In this document: positions 24,823-33,849 of the stretch, piece by piece | Layout of the letters: each line of letters begins with the position of its first letter | How positions within the stretch are numbered: the stretch's first letter is position 1 | Assembly: GCA_023145435.1 (NCBI GenBank) | Contig: JAGLDS010000016.1 | Coordinates: 1-42,893 of the forward strand | Source: Clostridiales bacterium | Lineage (GTDB): Bacteria > Bacillota > Clostridia > DUPQ01 | DNA length: 42,893 bases | Direction: 5' to 3' | Translations under genes and position numbers: made by a program | Notes under the pieces: model-generated | The model's database searches: none | Seen by the model: the letters and a program-made list of their open reading frames with translations, nothing else | Told to the model about the DNA's origin: nothing

Positions 24823-25604
24823 TACACCAACCTCTTCCTAATACTACTACTAATCAAGTCAATAATAAGAACAATGAAAAATGAGAAAATAATAATAGTA
24901 CCCACTCTGTCAAAATTTCTCCACGCTAGATTAAATTCAAATGTTTGCCCAATACCACCAGCTCCCACGTATCCTAATACGGCAGCTGCTCTTATATTAA
25001 CTTCAAATCCATATAAAGTATATGACATATATTGTGGTAATATTTGTGGCATTATAGCATACCTAAGTATATTCATCTTATTTGCGCCAAGTGACATTAA
25101 TGCTTCAACCTGCCCATAGTCAATGGCTTCAATGGTTTCATATGTTAATTTTGATACTAATCCAAAAGTAAATATTGATAAAGCTACAACTCCTGAAAAT
25201 GGTCCAGTACCAAATACAGCAACAAATAGTGACGCTAATACTAATGCAGGAATAGTTCTAAAAATATTTAATATAATTCTAAGTGGCCCATGTAAAAGCT
25301 TACTCTTTATAAAATTATTAGCAACTAATACAGCAACTGGTAATGCCAGTGTAGCTCCTATAAATGTTCCAACAATTGCCATTCTAATTGTCTCAATCAT
25401 TGGGTCAACTATATTAGGTAAATAACTTAAATCAGGAGGAAAAAACATTCTACCAAGTAAACGACTACCCTTGTTAAGGTTTATCATTACTTCAATAACA
25501 TTAAAACCTGCAAACCAAGCACTACCTACAATAAGAAATAGAATTGTAAGAACAATTAAATTGCGCTTGAATTTTTTAGGTTTTGAAACTGTTATTTTGT
25601 CCAT
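24822..25604 (-). CDS. phnE: Phosphonate-type ABC permease, first copy
   Basis: 260 residues, six likely helices, with the EAA-type loop EALMSLGANKMNILRYAIMPQILPQYMSYTLYGFEVN and GAGGIGQTF near the C-terminus. Together with PhnC, PhnD and the second permease it makes an ABC importer of the PhnCDE/PtxABC/P37 group. The known ligands of that group include phosphonates, phosphite and, for the mycoplasma P37 protein, thiamine diphosphate. No C-P lyase, phosphonatase or PtxD gene is present, so phosphonate use is not proven. TAATG overlaps join it to phnC and the second phnE. Confidence 0.93.
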   Translation of the reverse strand: MDKITVSKPKKFKRNLIVLTILFLIVGSAWFAGFNVIEVMINLNKGSRLLGRMFFPPDLSYLPNIVDPMIETIRMAIVGTFIGATLALPVAVLVANNFIKSKLLHGPLRIILNIFRTIPALVLASLFVAVFGTGPFSGVVALSIFTFGLVSKLTYETIEAIDYGQVEALMSLGANKMNILRYAIMPQILPQYMSYTLYGFEVNIRAAAVLGYVGAGGIGQTFEFNLAWRNFDRVGTIIIFSFFIVLIIDLISSSIRKRLV

Positions 25605-26383
25605 TATTCATCCCCTAAAACTTCATCACGATGTATAGGTCTACCATATACTAATTCAAGATCTGTATAAAACTTTTCTTTACTTATATCAGCCATTTGA
25701 ACATCGTATACAAGTTTGCCCTCTTTTATTCCAACAACTCTTGTAGCATACTTTAAAGCTAAATCTACATGATGTAAATTAGCTATTGTAGTGATTCCAT
25801 CTTCAACATTAATTTTTTTTAAATAATCCATTACCTGAACAGTTGTAATTGGGTCAAGTGAAGCAACAGGTTCATCCGCTAGCATAATCTTTGGTTCTTG
25901 AGCCAGCGCTCTAGCTATAGCCACACGTTGTTGTTGTCCACCTGAAAGGTCGCTAGCTCTGTTATGAACCTTTTCTAATATGTCCACTCTTTTTAATGCT
26001 CTATAAGCAATTTGTTTATCTTCTTCTGGGAAAAGACCTAAAATAGTTTTCCATGTTGGGTTATAAGCAACTCTCCCCGATAGAACATTAGAAAGAACTG
26101 ACATTCTCTTAACAATATTAAACCCTTGAAATATCATACCAATTTGTCTTCTAATATTAATTAAATCTCGCCCAGTGGCGGTAGTAACAGAATTCCCATC
26201 AAATATAACTTCTCCATTGGTTGATTCAATTAATTTATTTATTAGTCGTAAAAGAGTAGATTTACCAGCACCTGATAAACCAATAATGGCTACAAACTCA
26301 CCTTCATTAATTGCTAAATTTATATTTTTTAATGCTTTTACACCATTATCGTAGGTTTTGCTAACATTTTTAAACTCTATCAC
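25604..26383 (-). CDS. phnC: Phosphonate-type ABC transporter ATPase
   Basis: 259 residues. Walker [10 protein letters not shown] is at about 35-43, signature LSGGQQQR follows near 143, and Walker B IMLADEP runs into VASLDP; the switch histidine is in ANLHHVD. The length and the [13 protein letters not shown]-loop are typical of PhnC. It is separated from phnD by 102 bases containing a large hairpin, and it has its own ribosome site (AAGGAG) just before the ATG at 26383, so it is likely translated at a different level from phnD. Confidence 0.95.
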   Translation of the reverse strand: MIEFKNVSKTYDNGVKALKNINLAINEGEFVAIIGLSGAGKSTLLRLINKLIESTNGEVIFDGNSVTTATGRDLINIRRQIGMIFQGFNIVKRMSVLSNVLSGRVAYNPTWKTILGLFPEEDKQIAYRALKRVDILEKVHNRASDLSGGQQQRVAIARALAQEPKIMLADEPVASLDPITTVQVMDYLKKINVEDGITTIANLHHVDLALKYATRVVGIKEGKLVYDVQMADISKEKFYTDLELVYGRPIHRDEVLGDE

Positions 26384-26402
26384 CTTTTGTCTCCTTATCT
26401 TA

Positions 26403-26475
26403 TGTAGAATAATATGGCTGCTCTGTAATTAAAACAGAAACAGCCATATCATAATCAATTATAAATTATTCTACA
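26403..26475 (-). ncRNA. Large intercistronic hairpin between phnD and phnC
   Basis: A perfect 11-base outer stem (26403-26413 with 26465-26475) encloses a second hairpin: nine pairs (26412-26420 with 26441-26449) and five more pairs (26422-26426 with 26434-26438). The two stems share two bases at 26412-26413, so they slightly compete. No T-run follows, so it is not a standard terminator. A role in mRNA cleavage or in stabilising the phnD 3' end is more likely. Confidence 0.7.
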
Positions 26476-26485
26476 AAGTTTCTTT

Positions 26486-27406
26486 TTATTCGAAACTCCA
26501 TTCTTTTTGTCTTTCAAGATATGTTCTAACTCCATCATAATCTGAATCTTTTGCAGGTGCATATCCTTCATGATTATAAATTGCTCTTATGATTTCTAAA
26601 CCAGCTTCTGAAGCAGCGATATTTAAGAATGCCTGTTTAACAGCTTCTTTTAAATCTTCATCTAAGTTAGGAATAACTGAAATAGTATCATTTGGTATTA
26701 ATGATGTATTCATAATAAATACAACTTTTGAAGTTAAGTCTGAATAGAAGTCTTCATCTTCAAATAATGTACGTGCGTCTTTAAAAGTAAAAGCTGCATC
26801 TGCATCGCCATTGAAAACTGCTAATACAGCATTATCATGACCACCAGCATTTAACCATTCAACATCGTTTTCAGGATCTATACCACTGTCAGCTAATAAG
26901 TTTGCAGGCCATACAAATCCAGAAGTAGAAGTGAAAGATGATATTGCAATCTTTTTGCCTTTTAAATCTGCAACTGATGTAATTCCACTATCAGCGGAAA
27001 CTATTAATTGTGAACTATAACCACTTACCAAAGGTTGATCTTTTAGTTTGTTTCCATCATCATCAACATCATAACGAAGTGATTTTAAGATAGCTTCTGC
27101 TGCGCCTTCATCAGCTGCTAATACATAAGCGGTTGTTGCTAGCAATCCTACCTGGATTTGTTCTGAAGCCATACCTTCAATTAATGCGTTATAATCTGTT
27201 GCTATTGTTACATTAACATCCATACCTAATTCAGCTTCTAATAAATCTTGTAATGGTTTTCTTTGTGCATCTAGTACTGAAGCATCTCTTGAAGGAATTA
27301 ATTGTACTTCAAGAACCTCTGGATCAATACTTCCACTTGTTGAACAACCTGCGAACAGAACACTCATCATAGCAAGTACTAATACGATTGTGATAATTTT
27401 TTTCAT
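26486..27406 (-). CDS. phnD: Phosphonate/P37-type substrate-binding lipoprotein
   Basis: 306 residues. The lipoprotein signal runs to LFAGC, with Cys21 as the lipid anchor. SRDASVLDAQRKPLQDLLE and the ligand loop SSFTSTSGFVWPA (T-S-T-S-G, about 165-177) are PhnD/PtxB/P37 features that bind a phosphate-like group. It is the first gene of the operon, with a strong ribosome site (AAGGGGAG) and its own good promoter. Its codon use is richer in GCT, GAA and GAT than that of the neighbouring genes, as expected for an abundant protein. Substrate options are phosphonate, phosphite or a phosphorylated vitamin or nucleotide; SurE downstream favours a phosphomonoester, by inference. Confidence 0.93.
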   Translation of the reverse strand: MKKIITIVLVLAMMSVLFAGCSTSGSIDPEVLEVQLIPSRDASVLDAQRKPLQDLLEAELGMDVNVTIATDYNALIEGMASEQIQVGLLATTAYVLAADEGAAEAILKSLRYDVDDDGNKLKDQPLVSGYSSQLIVSADSGITSVADLKGKKIAISSFTSTSGFVWPANLLADSGIDPENDVEWLNAGGHDNAVLAVFNGDADAAFTFKDARTLFEDEDFYSDLTSKVVFIMNTSLIPNDTISVIPNLDEDLKEAVKQAFLNIAASEAGLEIIRAIYNHEGYAPAKDSDYDGVRTYLERQKEWSFE

Positions 27407-27450
27407 TTTCTCTCCCCTTATATTAATTAGTAGTTTTTTCTACATATAGT

Positions 27451-27479
27451 ATTATATCAAATGAATTTACCCTCGTAAA
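27451..27479 (-). promoter_or_regulatory. phnD operon promoter
   Basis: TTTACG (27479-27474), 17-base spacer and TATAAT (27456-27451) preceded by TGA, an extended -10. The predicted leader is about 37 bases and contains the ribosome site. No PhoB/PhoP box pattern was recognised. Confidence 0.75.
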
Positions 27480-27505
27480 CACTATATTTGGTATGTTTGT
27501 AATTT

Positions 27506-27949
27506 TTATGATTTTTCTTTTACTAAGTCATTTGTATTAATAGAATTTTTAAAAACAATAAATCTAACAAATATAAATTCACTAATAAAATTAACAATCA
27601 TTGTTCCTCCAATTATTAAATATTCATTCACACCCATAATCGCAAATTGATTTCCCCACCATGTAGATAGCGGTGTAAATATACAGTAAAATCCAAACAC
27701 TTTTAACATTGCAATCGGAATATTTGAAGCAGACTTAAATGTAAATCTACGGTTAACTGTAAAATTGTATAAAACAGATAACGTTAAAGCTATTAAATAG
27801 CTAGGCCAATATTTAAAAGTTGTTAATTCATTTAGTAGTGTAAAACTACTAATTTCAATAATCCCTGCTGATGCAGAAAATAAGCTAAATTTAATAAATT
27901 GTATAAAGTTTTCTTTTGGTGTTAATTGAACTTTTTGATTTATTTCCAT
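27506..27949 (-). CDS. GtrA-family membrane protein
   Basis: 147 residues with four membrane helices: KFSLFSASAGIIEISSFTLL, YWPSYLIALTLSVLYNFTVNRRFTF, a third near 80-100 and IVNFISEFIFVRFIVF. FxxVGxxxxxID-like first helix and the YNFTVNRRFTF motif are the GtrA hallmarks. GtrA-type proteins flip polyprenyl-linked sugars or act as small accessory flippases in cell-surface glycan synthesis. No glycosyltransferase is nearby. It follows the NifX-like gene by 22 bases, so they are likely co-transcribed. Confidence 0.88.
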   Translation of the reverse strand: MEINQKVQLTPKENFIQFIKFSLFSASAGIIEISSFTLLNELTTFKYWPSYLIALTLSVLYNFTVNRRFTFKSASNIPIAMLKVFGFYCIFTPLSTWWGNQFAIMGVNEYLIIGGTMIVNFISEFIFVRFIVFKNSINTNDLVKEKS

Positions 27950-27971
27950 TATTAACTTTCTTTGATTCTAT

Positions 27972-28355
27972 TTATCTCAAATCAATATGTGATCGATTCT
28001 CACCTAACTCAATTTGCCTTTTAATTTCTTCTTTTGCTTTTAAGACTTTTTGAAGCCCTTCTTCTATTGAATCAAGTGAAACCAATACTGGAACAAAATG
28101 TTTTTTTACTCGTTTTATATTTGGCCCAAATACTTTTGTTAATCCAACTGTTACATTTTTTTCAACTAGTAAGCCAACTATCCCCTTTGCCTTTTTTGGG
28201 TCAGCATGTGTTTCTTCTTCACCTGTAGTGTTTGTTATCCTATCAATATAATGAAATTCATCATCAATTAATTCATAAATTTCATAATAATTAGCATCAC
28301 CAAAGTGTCTATTTACAAAATTTATACCATCATCTGTTGCACATGAAATAATCAT
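27972..28355 (-). CDS. NifB/NifX-type (dinitrogenase Fe-Mo cofactor-like) protein
   Basis: 127 residues from the ATG at 28355, chosen because AGGAGG (28362-28367) lies six bases ahead; an upstream in-frame ATG at 28415 lacks this. The ribonuclease-H-like NifX fold is recognised from MIISCATDDG, NRHFGDANYYEIYEL and the central glycine segment. Such single-domain proteins bind metal-sulfur clusters and occur widely outside nitrogen fixation. One His-rich spot (EETHADPKKA) is present. It precedes GtrA in an operon. A small hairpin (AGGC...GCCT) directly adjoins the ribosome site. Confidence 0.85.
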   Translation of the reverse strand: MIISCATDDGINFVNRHFGDANYYEIYELIDDEFHYIDRITNTTGEEETHADPKKAKGIVGLLVEKNVTVGLTKVFGPNIKRVKKHFVPVLVSLDSIEEGLQKVLKAKEEIKRQIELGENRSHIDLR

Positions 28356-28438
28356 TTTTTTCCTCCTAGGCAATAAGCCTGTCAATATATTCTCACTTTC
28401 TGATATAGTTGGCAATACATATTTAGAAAATATATGGA

Positions 28439-29293
28439 TTAATTGATTATTTCATATATTTTATTTGCTAATTCTACTCTTTTTATAATATTCTGTTTTA
28501 ATAGATTATACTTTTCGTCAGTAATTTGATTTAGCTTTTTAAAAACTATTGGCCTCCAAATCGCTATATGAATTTCATTAGCAACACAACTTATATAAAC
28601 TTTCTTTTTTGGATATTGTCGCTTAATATAGTCAAATACATCATAGTATTTTTTTTTAATTGATGCATTTTCAAATTTTTTGATATATTCTTTTATATCT
28701 TGTCTTGTTTTAACTTTTTCAAAACGCATTCCTTTTAATTTAGGACTACCATTGGAGCGTAATTGAAAAGCATTATCTTCACTATGCTCTAAAACATAGT
28801 AATCTCCATCGAAATGAACAACTGTTGTTTTTCCTGTATGTGTAACTATGTTTGAATCATAAATTGTAATTTGACCATTATTTTTATTGTTATATGAAAT
28901 TCTATATCTTGTTTTATAGGTTGCAATTTCTGTGAATAACCCGTTTTTTCTCGAATATTCATTTCCTTTTATTGGTGACTCATATTCCAATTGTATCTTT
29001 AGTGTTTTACTAACATCTTCAGTAATGGCTTTGTAAAAATATTGATAAAATAGTTTTTTATTAGAATAATGTTGTAAAACAATAAAATAGGTTAAGGTTA
29101 CAAGTATAAATAATCCTATAATAATAATAAATATTGGAGAAAAAATATTTTCGCCACTATAGAGTATTCCAAAACCTACAAAAATTACTAATAAAACAAA
29201 TCCAACAAATTTAAATATTCTTAAGATTTTTGATTTTGCTTCAGATAATAATTTCTCATATTCGTCTCTAATTATATCAATATTATTTTCCAT
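28439..29293 (-). CDS. DUF3137-like membrane protein
   Basis: 284 residues. Two closely spaced membrane helices (about 25-47 and 52-73) are followed by a soluble domain with HxGKTTVVHFDGDYYVLEH-like sequence (about 152-171) and a basic C-terminus. The layout and the paired helices match DUF3137-type proteins of unknown function, but I hold this family name loosely. AAGGAG precedes the ATG at 29293. It has no functional neighbour. Confidence 0.6.
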   Translation of the reverse strand: MENNIDIIRDEYEKLLSEAKSKILRIFKFVGFVLLVIFVGFGILYSGENIFSPIFIIIIGLFILVTLTYFIVLQHYSNKKLFYQYFYKAITEDVSKTLKIQLEYESPIKGNEYSRKNGLFTEIATYKTRYRISYNNKNNGQITIYDSNIVTHTGKTTVVHFDGDYYVLEHSEDNAFQLRSNGSPKLKGMRFEKVKTRQDIKEYIKKFENASIKKKYYDVFDYIKRQYPKKKVYISCVANEIHIAIWRPIVFKKLNQITDEKYNLLKQNIIKRVELANKIYEIIN

Positions 29294-29373
29294 AACGAAC
29301 TCCTTTTTTTACGATATTTTCTTGGTAAAGCCCCTATTTACACAACAATATATATCTACTAAAGACATTAATA

Positions 29374-29412
29374 ATCATAAAGGGAACATTTTCAAAGTGA
29401 TCCCTTTATGAT
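29374..29412 (-). terminator. Hairpin after the DUF438 gene
   Basis: Perfect 12-base arms (ATCATAAAGGGA at 29374-29385 and its complement at 29401-29412) lie 24 bases beyond the DUF438 stop. The T-run that follows on the minus strand is poor (TTATTAATG), so termination may be incomplete; the loop can add a few more pairs. Confidence 0.6.
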
Positions 29413-29435
29413 ACTATCTCTTTATATTATTTAGT

Positions 29436-30686
29436 TTACGACATAAGTCGCTTTTCACCTTCAAGTTCAGTAATAGGTTTAATATTTTGTGTAACTTCTA
29501 ATGTTCCTAAAAATTTACCTTCGCTGTTTCTAACAGCAAAATATCTAATATATACAAACATATTACCCATTTTTATCCAAAAATCTTCATTATCTTTTTT
29601 TCCTGTTCTAAAGTCATCTACAATTTTTTCTACAATATGAACACTTTTTGGGGGATGGCAATATTTTACTTCTCGTCCTATGATTGTTAGTGGTCTTTCA
29701 AAAACTCGCTCTTTTCCTTGAGTAAAATATTTTACATGATTATTAGCATCAACAAAAGTCATATCAAGAGGTACTGTATTAAAAATTGAATTAATTTCTT
29801 CAGCAGATAGACTTCCACCATCAAATTTTATATCACCACTATCCTTTTGATAATTTGAAGTAGTTTCATTTTGTTTTGGTTCAATCACATTAGCTATTAC
29901 AGCAGGCATCCATCTAGTTACGTTATTTATTATTGTAAAACCAATCTCTTCACTAGCTTTTTCTATATCAATCCACTCTTGTTGTGTAAAAGTATCTTCA
30001 ATCATAGGAAACATTATGCTTTCTTCTTTAAAAATCATTTCATTTGTTTTATTAACTAAAGCACTAACAGATTCATTTAAAGTTGGTAATACACTCTTTT
30101 CTTCATTTAATAAACTTATGACCCCTTTAATTTCATCTCTTATTTCATCATGAATTCCCCACATTACTTGTGGTGGAGCTGTAATATTATATTTTTCCAT
30201 AATTGGAAATATTATATTTTCTTTTCTACTATAATGTTTGTCTATCGTTTTTAATTTTTTAATTGATTCAAGTAGTCTTTTTTTGCTAGTTGATGTTTGT
30301 TTATCACTATAATCACTAAGATCTTTAATTATAATATTATTTAATAAGATTTCGATTTCTTTGTTTTCCTTTTTTAAAGTATCTATTGGATGTCCCTCAT
30401 TACTAACTGGAACATCAACCTTTGTGACATCATCTTTATGAATATCTTCTATAGAACCTTTAAATACAGCTGCGTGCACATCACATAATCTTTGAATATC
30501 AGTAACAGGCATTCCTTCCATAACTAATGCTTGTTCCATTTTAGCTATTTCAGCTGGTGTTACTCCAACGATTAGTTTATCAAATTCTTCTTGTACATCT
30601 TCAGGTTTTACTCCATCGTGAAGTCTCTTAATTAATTCTTTTAATTTCTTTTGTTTTTCATCTCTATTTATTATTAGTTCACTCAT
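29436..30686 (-). CDS. DUF438-hemerythrin-PAS sensor protein
   Basis: 416 residues from the ATG at 30686, which follows AGGAG; a longer frame to 30749 has no ribosome site. Domains in order: DUF438 (about 10-75, LIKRLHDGVKPEDVQEEF), a hemerythrin-like HHE bundle (about 95-250, with HYSRKENIIFP, HDEIRDE and KEESIMFPMIED as iron ligands), and a PAS domain (about 300-405). Soluble. The family is thought to sense oxygen or nitric oxide or a redox state through its di-iron site, but has no output domain here. It is monocistronic. Confidence 0.9.
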   Translation of the reverse strand: MSELIINRDEKQKKLKELIKRLHDGVKPEDVQEEFDKLIVGVTPAEIAKMEQALVMEGMPVTDIQRLCDVHAAVFKGSIEDIHKDDVTKVDVPVSNEGHPIDTLKKENKEIEILLNNIIIKDLSDYSDKQTSTSKKRLLESIKKLKTIDKHYSRKENIIFPIMEKYNITAPPQVMWGIHDEIRDEIKGVISLLNEEKSVLPTLNESVSALVNKTNEMIFKEESIMFPMIEDTFTQQEWIDIEKASEEIGFTIINNVTRWMPAVIANVIEPKQNETTSNYQKDSGDIKFDGGSLSAEEINSIFNTVPLDMTFVDANNHVKYFTQGKERVFERPLTIIGREVKYCHPPKSVHIVEKIVDDFRTGKKDNEDFWIKMGNMFVYIRYFAVRNSEGKFLGTLEVTQNIKPITELEGEKRLMS

Positions 30687-30835
30687 TTTTTCTCCTATCA
30701 TTAAAACAATTATAATTATTTTATATCGCTCATTTCTATATACCCACAATTATATTTTAATGACATGTTTTTATAATTTTTCTACCAATAAATCCCATAA
30801 AGGTAGTTATAGCTATAAATAATAAAATAAATAAC

Positions 30836-30864
30836 AAAAAAAAGACTATATCAAATGTATAGCC
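30836..30864 (-). terminator. Intrinsic terminator of the selD-selU-methyltransferase operon
   Basis: On the minus strand GGCTATA (30864-30858) pairs with TATAGTC (30850-30844) around a seven-base loop and is followed by eight T (30843-30836). It is 98 bases beyond the methyltransferase stop; the bases between are AT-rich with no recognisable gene. Confidence 0.85.
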
Positions 30865-30961
30865 TTGAATATAAAAGATTTTAGCAGAGCAGTGTTTCCA
30901 GGTAAAGAATAAAAATCTATATACATATAAAAATAAAATAAATACTCAGTCTTTTTTTCTT

Positions 30962-31585
30962 TTATTTATTTGGTTTGCAAATATACCAATTTGCCCTAAC
31001 ATCAACTTGAATTATATGAACTTCTGAAAAACAAGCTTTCATATCTAAAAGACAATTTTTCATCTCAGGTTCAACATTTTTAATGAAGTTAAAATAATCC
31101 CCACCTTCTAGCCATTCGATAATGGAGGTTATTAATTCTCTTTTACCATTATAATCGTGTATTATAACCCACTTTTTCGCAACTCTACTCATATTTGCAT
31201 ACATTAGTTTTCGTTCATTTGCCTTTAGGCCATGTGCTACAAAAGATGCAATGGCAATATCAAAACTTTTTTCACTAAATGGTAACCCTTTAAGAACATC
31301 AGCTTGAATAAAGTTGATATTCTTATTTTCAATTTTATCCATACCAATTTTTAACATTCTCTTAGCAGGCTCAACACCAGTCACTTCCAATCCCTTATCT
31401 TTTAGAACAGAGCACAATGCCCCAGTTCCACATCCAATGTCGATAATCGTTTCAAAGGATGATATATCCAATTGTTTCTGGATTTCGCCTATAATCTCAG
31501 CGTATTTCTTCTTTTGACTTTTGTAAAAATGCCCATAAATAGGTGCTATCATATTAAATAAAAAGTTACTGTTTTTTTCTCTCAT
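30962..31585 (-). CDS. SAM-dependent methyltransferase in the selenium operon
   Basis: 207 residues, class I Rossmann fold. Motif I is DIGCGTGA (49-56), acidic loop VTGVEPAKRML follows, then ADVLKGLPF and DIAIASFVAHGL (Methyltransf_11/25 pattern). It starts 27 bases after selU, with AGGAGG-like sequence ahead of the ATG. The substrate is not readable. Because it shares a transcript with selD and selU, a role in methylating a selenium compound or the modified tRNA is conceivable, but this is inference from position only. Confidence 0.85.
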   Translation of the reverse strand: MREKNSNFLFNMIAPIYGHFYKSQKKKYAEIIGEIQKQLDISSFETIIDIGCGTGALCSVLKDKGLEVTGVEPAKRMLKIGMDKIENKNINFIQADVLKGLPFSEKSFDIAIASFVAHGLKANERKLMYANMSRVAKKWVIIHDYNGKRELITSIIEWLEGGDYFNFIKNVEPEMKNCLLDMKACFSEVHIIQVDVRANWYICKPNK

Positions 31586-31612
31586 GAATATATTCCTCCT
31601 TTGCTTAAATTT

Positions 31613-32722
31613 TTATTTTCTTATTTGCATATAATTATTGAAAAAAGATAGAACTTCCTTATCATTTCCTTTAAAAATAATTTTTTTAATATTATTTTTT
31701 AATTGGTAATTATACATTGGATCATAATACTCTTTTAAAAGTATTTCTACCCAAACTTTATGAGAATTATTTTGACTTGATCTAATCTGCTTTTCATTTG
31801 CATCTAAAAATAGTCCCATAATATGCTTATATCCTTCTCCACCAAGACGCTTTTTAATCTTTTCTATGCTATTTTCTATATACTCACTCCACTTTAATAA
31901 ACCTGTATTCTCTCCATACATATTTTTATAGATTATTTGTGATTGTGTTACATATTCATCAAAAGTTATATTAACTCTTTTTTCAAAAGATTCTTCTAAT
32001 ACAACTAAGTCACCTTGACTAAAATATGAAGATAAGGCTAAAGGTAGAAAACGTCTACCCACATTTTTTCCTTCATCTTCAAGTACCATATATGAGTAAT
32101 CTTTTTTTCTATGTCTAATGATTTCATAAGCTAAATTATTTTCAAAATTAATTTGAGTTGGTTGGGAAGTAATCTGATTACCAAAAGATGAACCTCTATG
32201 ATTTGCAATACCCTCTAGATCAATACTATTCTCAAGTTTTTTTAATAGAATAGTTTTTCCCGAGCCAGTGCAACCTCCTAAAATAATAGGTTTACTTAAT
32301 TGTTTAGAAGGCTCTAATTCCTCTAACAGATAATTTCTAAACGCTTTATAACCGCCTTCTAATCTTACTATATCTATATTAAGGTACTCTTTTATCCAAG
32401 TTTGGCTTATTCTAGAACGACTACCACCTCTAAAACAATACAAAATGCTATTAGGATATTTATTGATTTGTGTTTTCCAATTATTAATTCTCTCTTCTTT
32501 TATTTTTCCAGATACTAATTTATAACCTAAGTTTAATGCTTCTTCACTACCTTTTTCTTTATAACATATACCAACTATGCGTCTCTGCTCATCATCCATT
32601 AAAGGTAAATTAACTGTATTTTCAAAAGCACCTTTTTCAAACTCAATCGGTGCTCTTACATCAATTAAGGGTGTTCTTTCTATTATTATTTTTTCATAAT
32701 CTTTAGTCATGTTCATTTTCAT
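31613..32722 (-). CDS. selU: tRNA 2-selenouridine synthase
   Basis: 369 residues (also called MnmH). An N-terminal rhodanese domain (about 10-135, [12 protein letters not shown]) has the catalytic Cys96 in [11 protein letters not shown]-loop domain follows with Walker [10 protein letters not shown] (149-157), and LEGGYKAFR between them is a family signature. It converts 2-thiouridine to 2-selenouridine at the wobble base of Lys, Glu and Gln tRNAs through a geranylated intermediate, using selenophosphate from SelD. Its ATG overlaps the selD stop by four bases (ATGA). Confidence 0.96.
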   Translation of the reverse strand: MKMNMTKDYEKIIIERTPLIDVRAPIEFEKGAFENTVNLPLMDDEQRRIVGICYKEKGSEEALNLGYKLVSGKIKEERINNWKTQINKYPNSILYCFRGGSRSRISQTWIKEYLNIDIVRLEGGYKAFRNYLLEELEPSKQLSKPIILGGCTGSGKTILLKKLENSIDLEGIANHRGSSFGNQITSQPTQINFENNLAYEIIRHRKKDYSYMVLEDEGKNVGRRFLPLALSSYFSQGDLVVLEESFEKRVNITFDEYVTQSQIIYKNMYGENTGLLKWSEYIENSIEKIKKRLGGEGYKHIMGLFLDANEKQIRSSQNNSHKVWVEILLKEYYDPMYNYQLKNNIKKIIFKGNDKEVLSFFNNYMQIRK

Positions 32723-33759
32723 ATTACCTTAATTAATTTCTCTCTCTTTTTACAAGTATATCCAATTGACAAAAGTTCTAACCCCTCTTCTTTTGTGGCT
32801 TTTAGAAACTCGCTTACACCTTCTTTTCTAACGATTGCTAAAAGGCCTCCTGATGTTTGTGCATCACATAAAATATGTTTTTGCTCGGTAGTCATTTTTT
32901 CTATTGTATGCCCATAACTTTTGAAATTATTTATGGTTCCACCTGCTATACATCCAAGATCTAGATATTTTTTAGTATTTGGTAATATTGGTATTTTTTT
33001 AAACTCTATAATTGCGGATACATTACTTCCTTCACAAATTTCACCTAAATGTCCTAATAAACCAAAACCTGTAACATCTGTTAGAGCAACCACACTTTTA
33101 AATTGTGAAATTTTTTCACCAATTTTATTTAGTGTAGTCATCGCTTTTATTGCAACATCAATATGTTTTTTTTCTATTAATTTTCTTTTCTGTGCAGTTG
33201 CTAAAATACCAATTCCAAGTGGTTTTGTAAGAAATATTTCGCAATCTTTTTCTGCTTTATTATTATGTTTTAACCGTGAATTTTCTACTATCCCAGTAAC
33301 AGCTAATCCAAAAATAGGTTCTGGAGTATCAATTGAATGACCACCTGCAAGTGGAATCCCTGCTTGTTTGCATATTTCTCTTCCACCTTCAATAACTTTT
33401 CTTGCAACCTCAGGTGAAAGCACATCTACAGGCCATCCAAGTATAGCAATAGCCATAAGAGGCTTTCCTCCCATAGCATATATATCACTTATTGCATTGG
33501 TGGCAGCAATTTCCCCAAAGGTGTATGGATCATCTACAATGGGCATAAAAAAATCTGTAGTACTTAGCACTGATGTACCATTACCTAAGTCATATACAGC
33601 AGCATCATCACGGCTACTATTACCAACTAATAAGTTAGGATAAATCCTTGATGCATCCTCTGTTGTTTTTAAAATTACATCTAAATCCTCTGGTGATATT
33701 TTACAACCACACCCTGCACCATGACTATACTCTGTTAATTTTATATTTTCCATTTTCAA
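32719..33759 (-). CDS. selD: Selenide, water dikinase (selenophosphate synthase)
   Basis: 346 residues. It makes selenophosphate from selenide and ATP. The N-terminal catalytic loop [10 protein letters not shown] has Cys17, Cys19 and Lys20 exactly as in the E. coli enzyme, so the cysteine form is used and there is no selenocysteine. DDAAVYDL and [13 protein letters not shown] are the ATP/metal-binding segments. It is translationally coupled to selU. No selA, selB or tRNA-Sec gene lies in the window, so the visible use of selenium is tRNA modification. The start is ATG 33759 (AAAGG eight bases ahead), with a second ATG at 33753 possible. Confidence 0.96.
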   Translation of the reverse strand: MKMENIKLTEYSHGAGCGCKISPEDLDVILKTTEDASRIYPNLLVGNSSRDDAAVYDLGNGTSVLSTTDFFMPIVDDPYTFGEIAATNAISDIYAMGGKPLMAIAILGWPVDVLSPEVARKVIEGGREICKQAGIPLAGGHSIDTPEPIFGLAVTGIVENSRLKHNNKAEKDCEIFLTKPLGIGILATAQKRKLIEKKHIDVAIKAMTTLNKIGEKISQFKSVVALTDVTGFGLLGHLGEICEGSNVSAIIEFKKIPILPNTKKYLDLGCIAGGTINNFKSYGHTIEKMTTEQKHILCDAQTSGGLLAIVRKEGVSEFLKATKEEGLELLSIGYTCKKREKLIKVI

Positions 33760-33849
33760 TAACCTTTACTAATATTTATACTCATCTTGTATTAAACAAT
33801 TTATAAAAATTTTATGATATTTTATAATAGTTTCTCGCGTAAGCAGATA

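Noticed and set aside
24022-27406. A phosphonate degradation locus
   Set aside because: Only transport genes are present; no C-P lyase, phosphonatase or phosphite dehydrogenase gene is near.
30865-30961. A small RNA between the methyltransferase stop and its terminator
   Set aside because: No promoter or stable fold apart from the terminator itself was found.
32719-33759. selD as a selenoprotein gene
   Set aside because: The catalytic position is a normal cysteine codon and there is no in-frame TGA.
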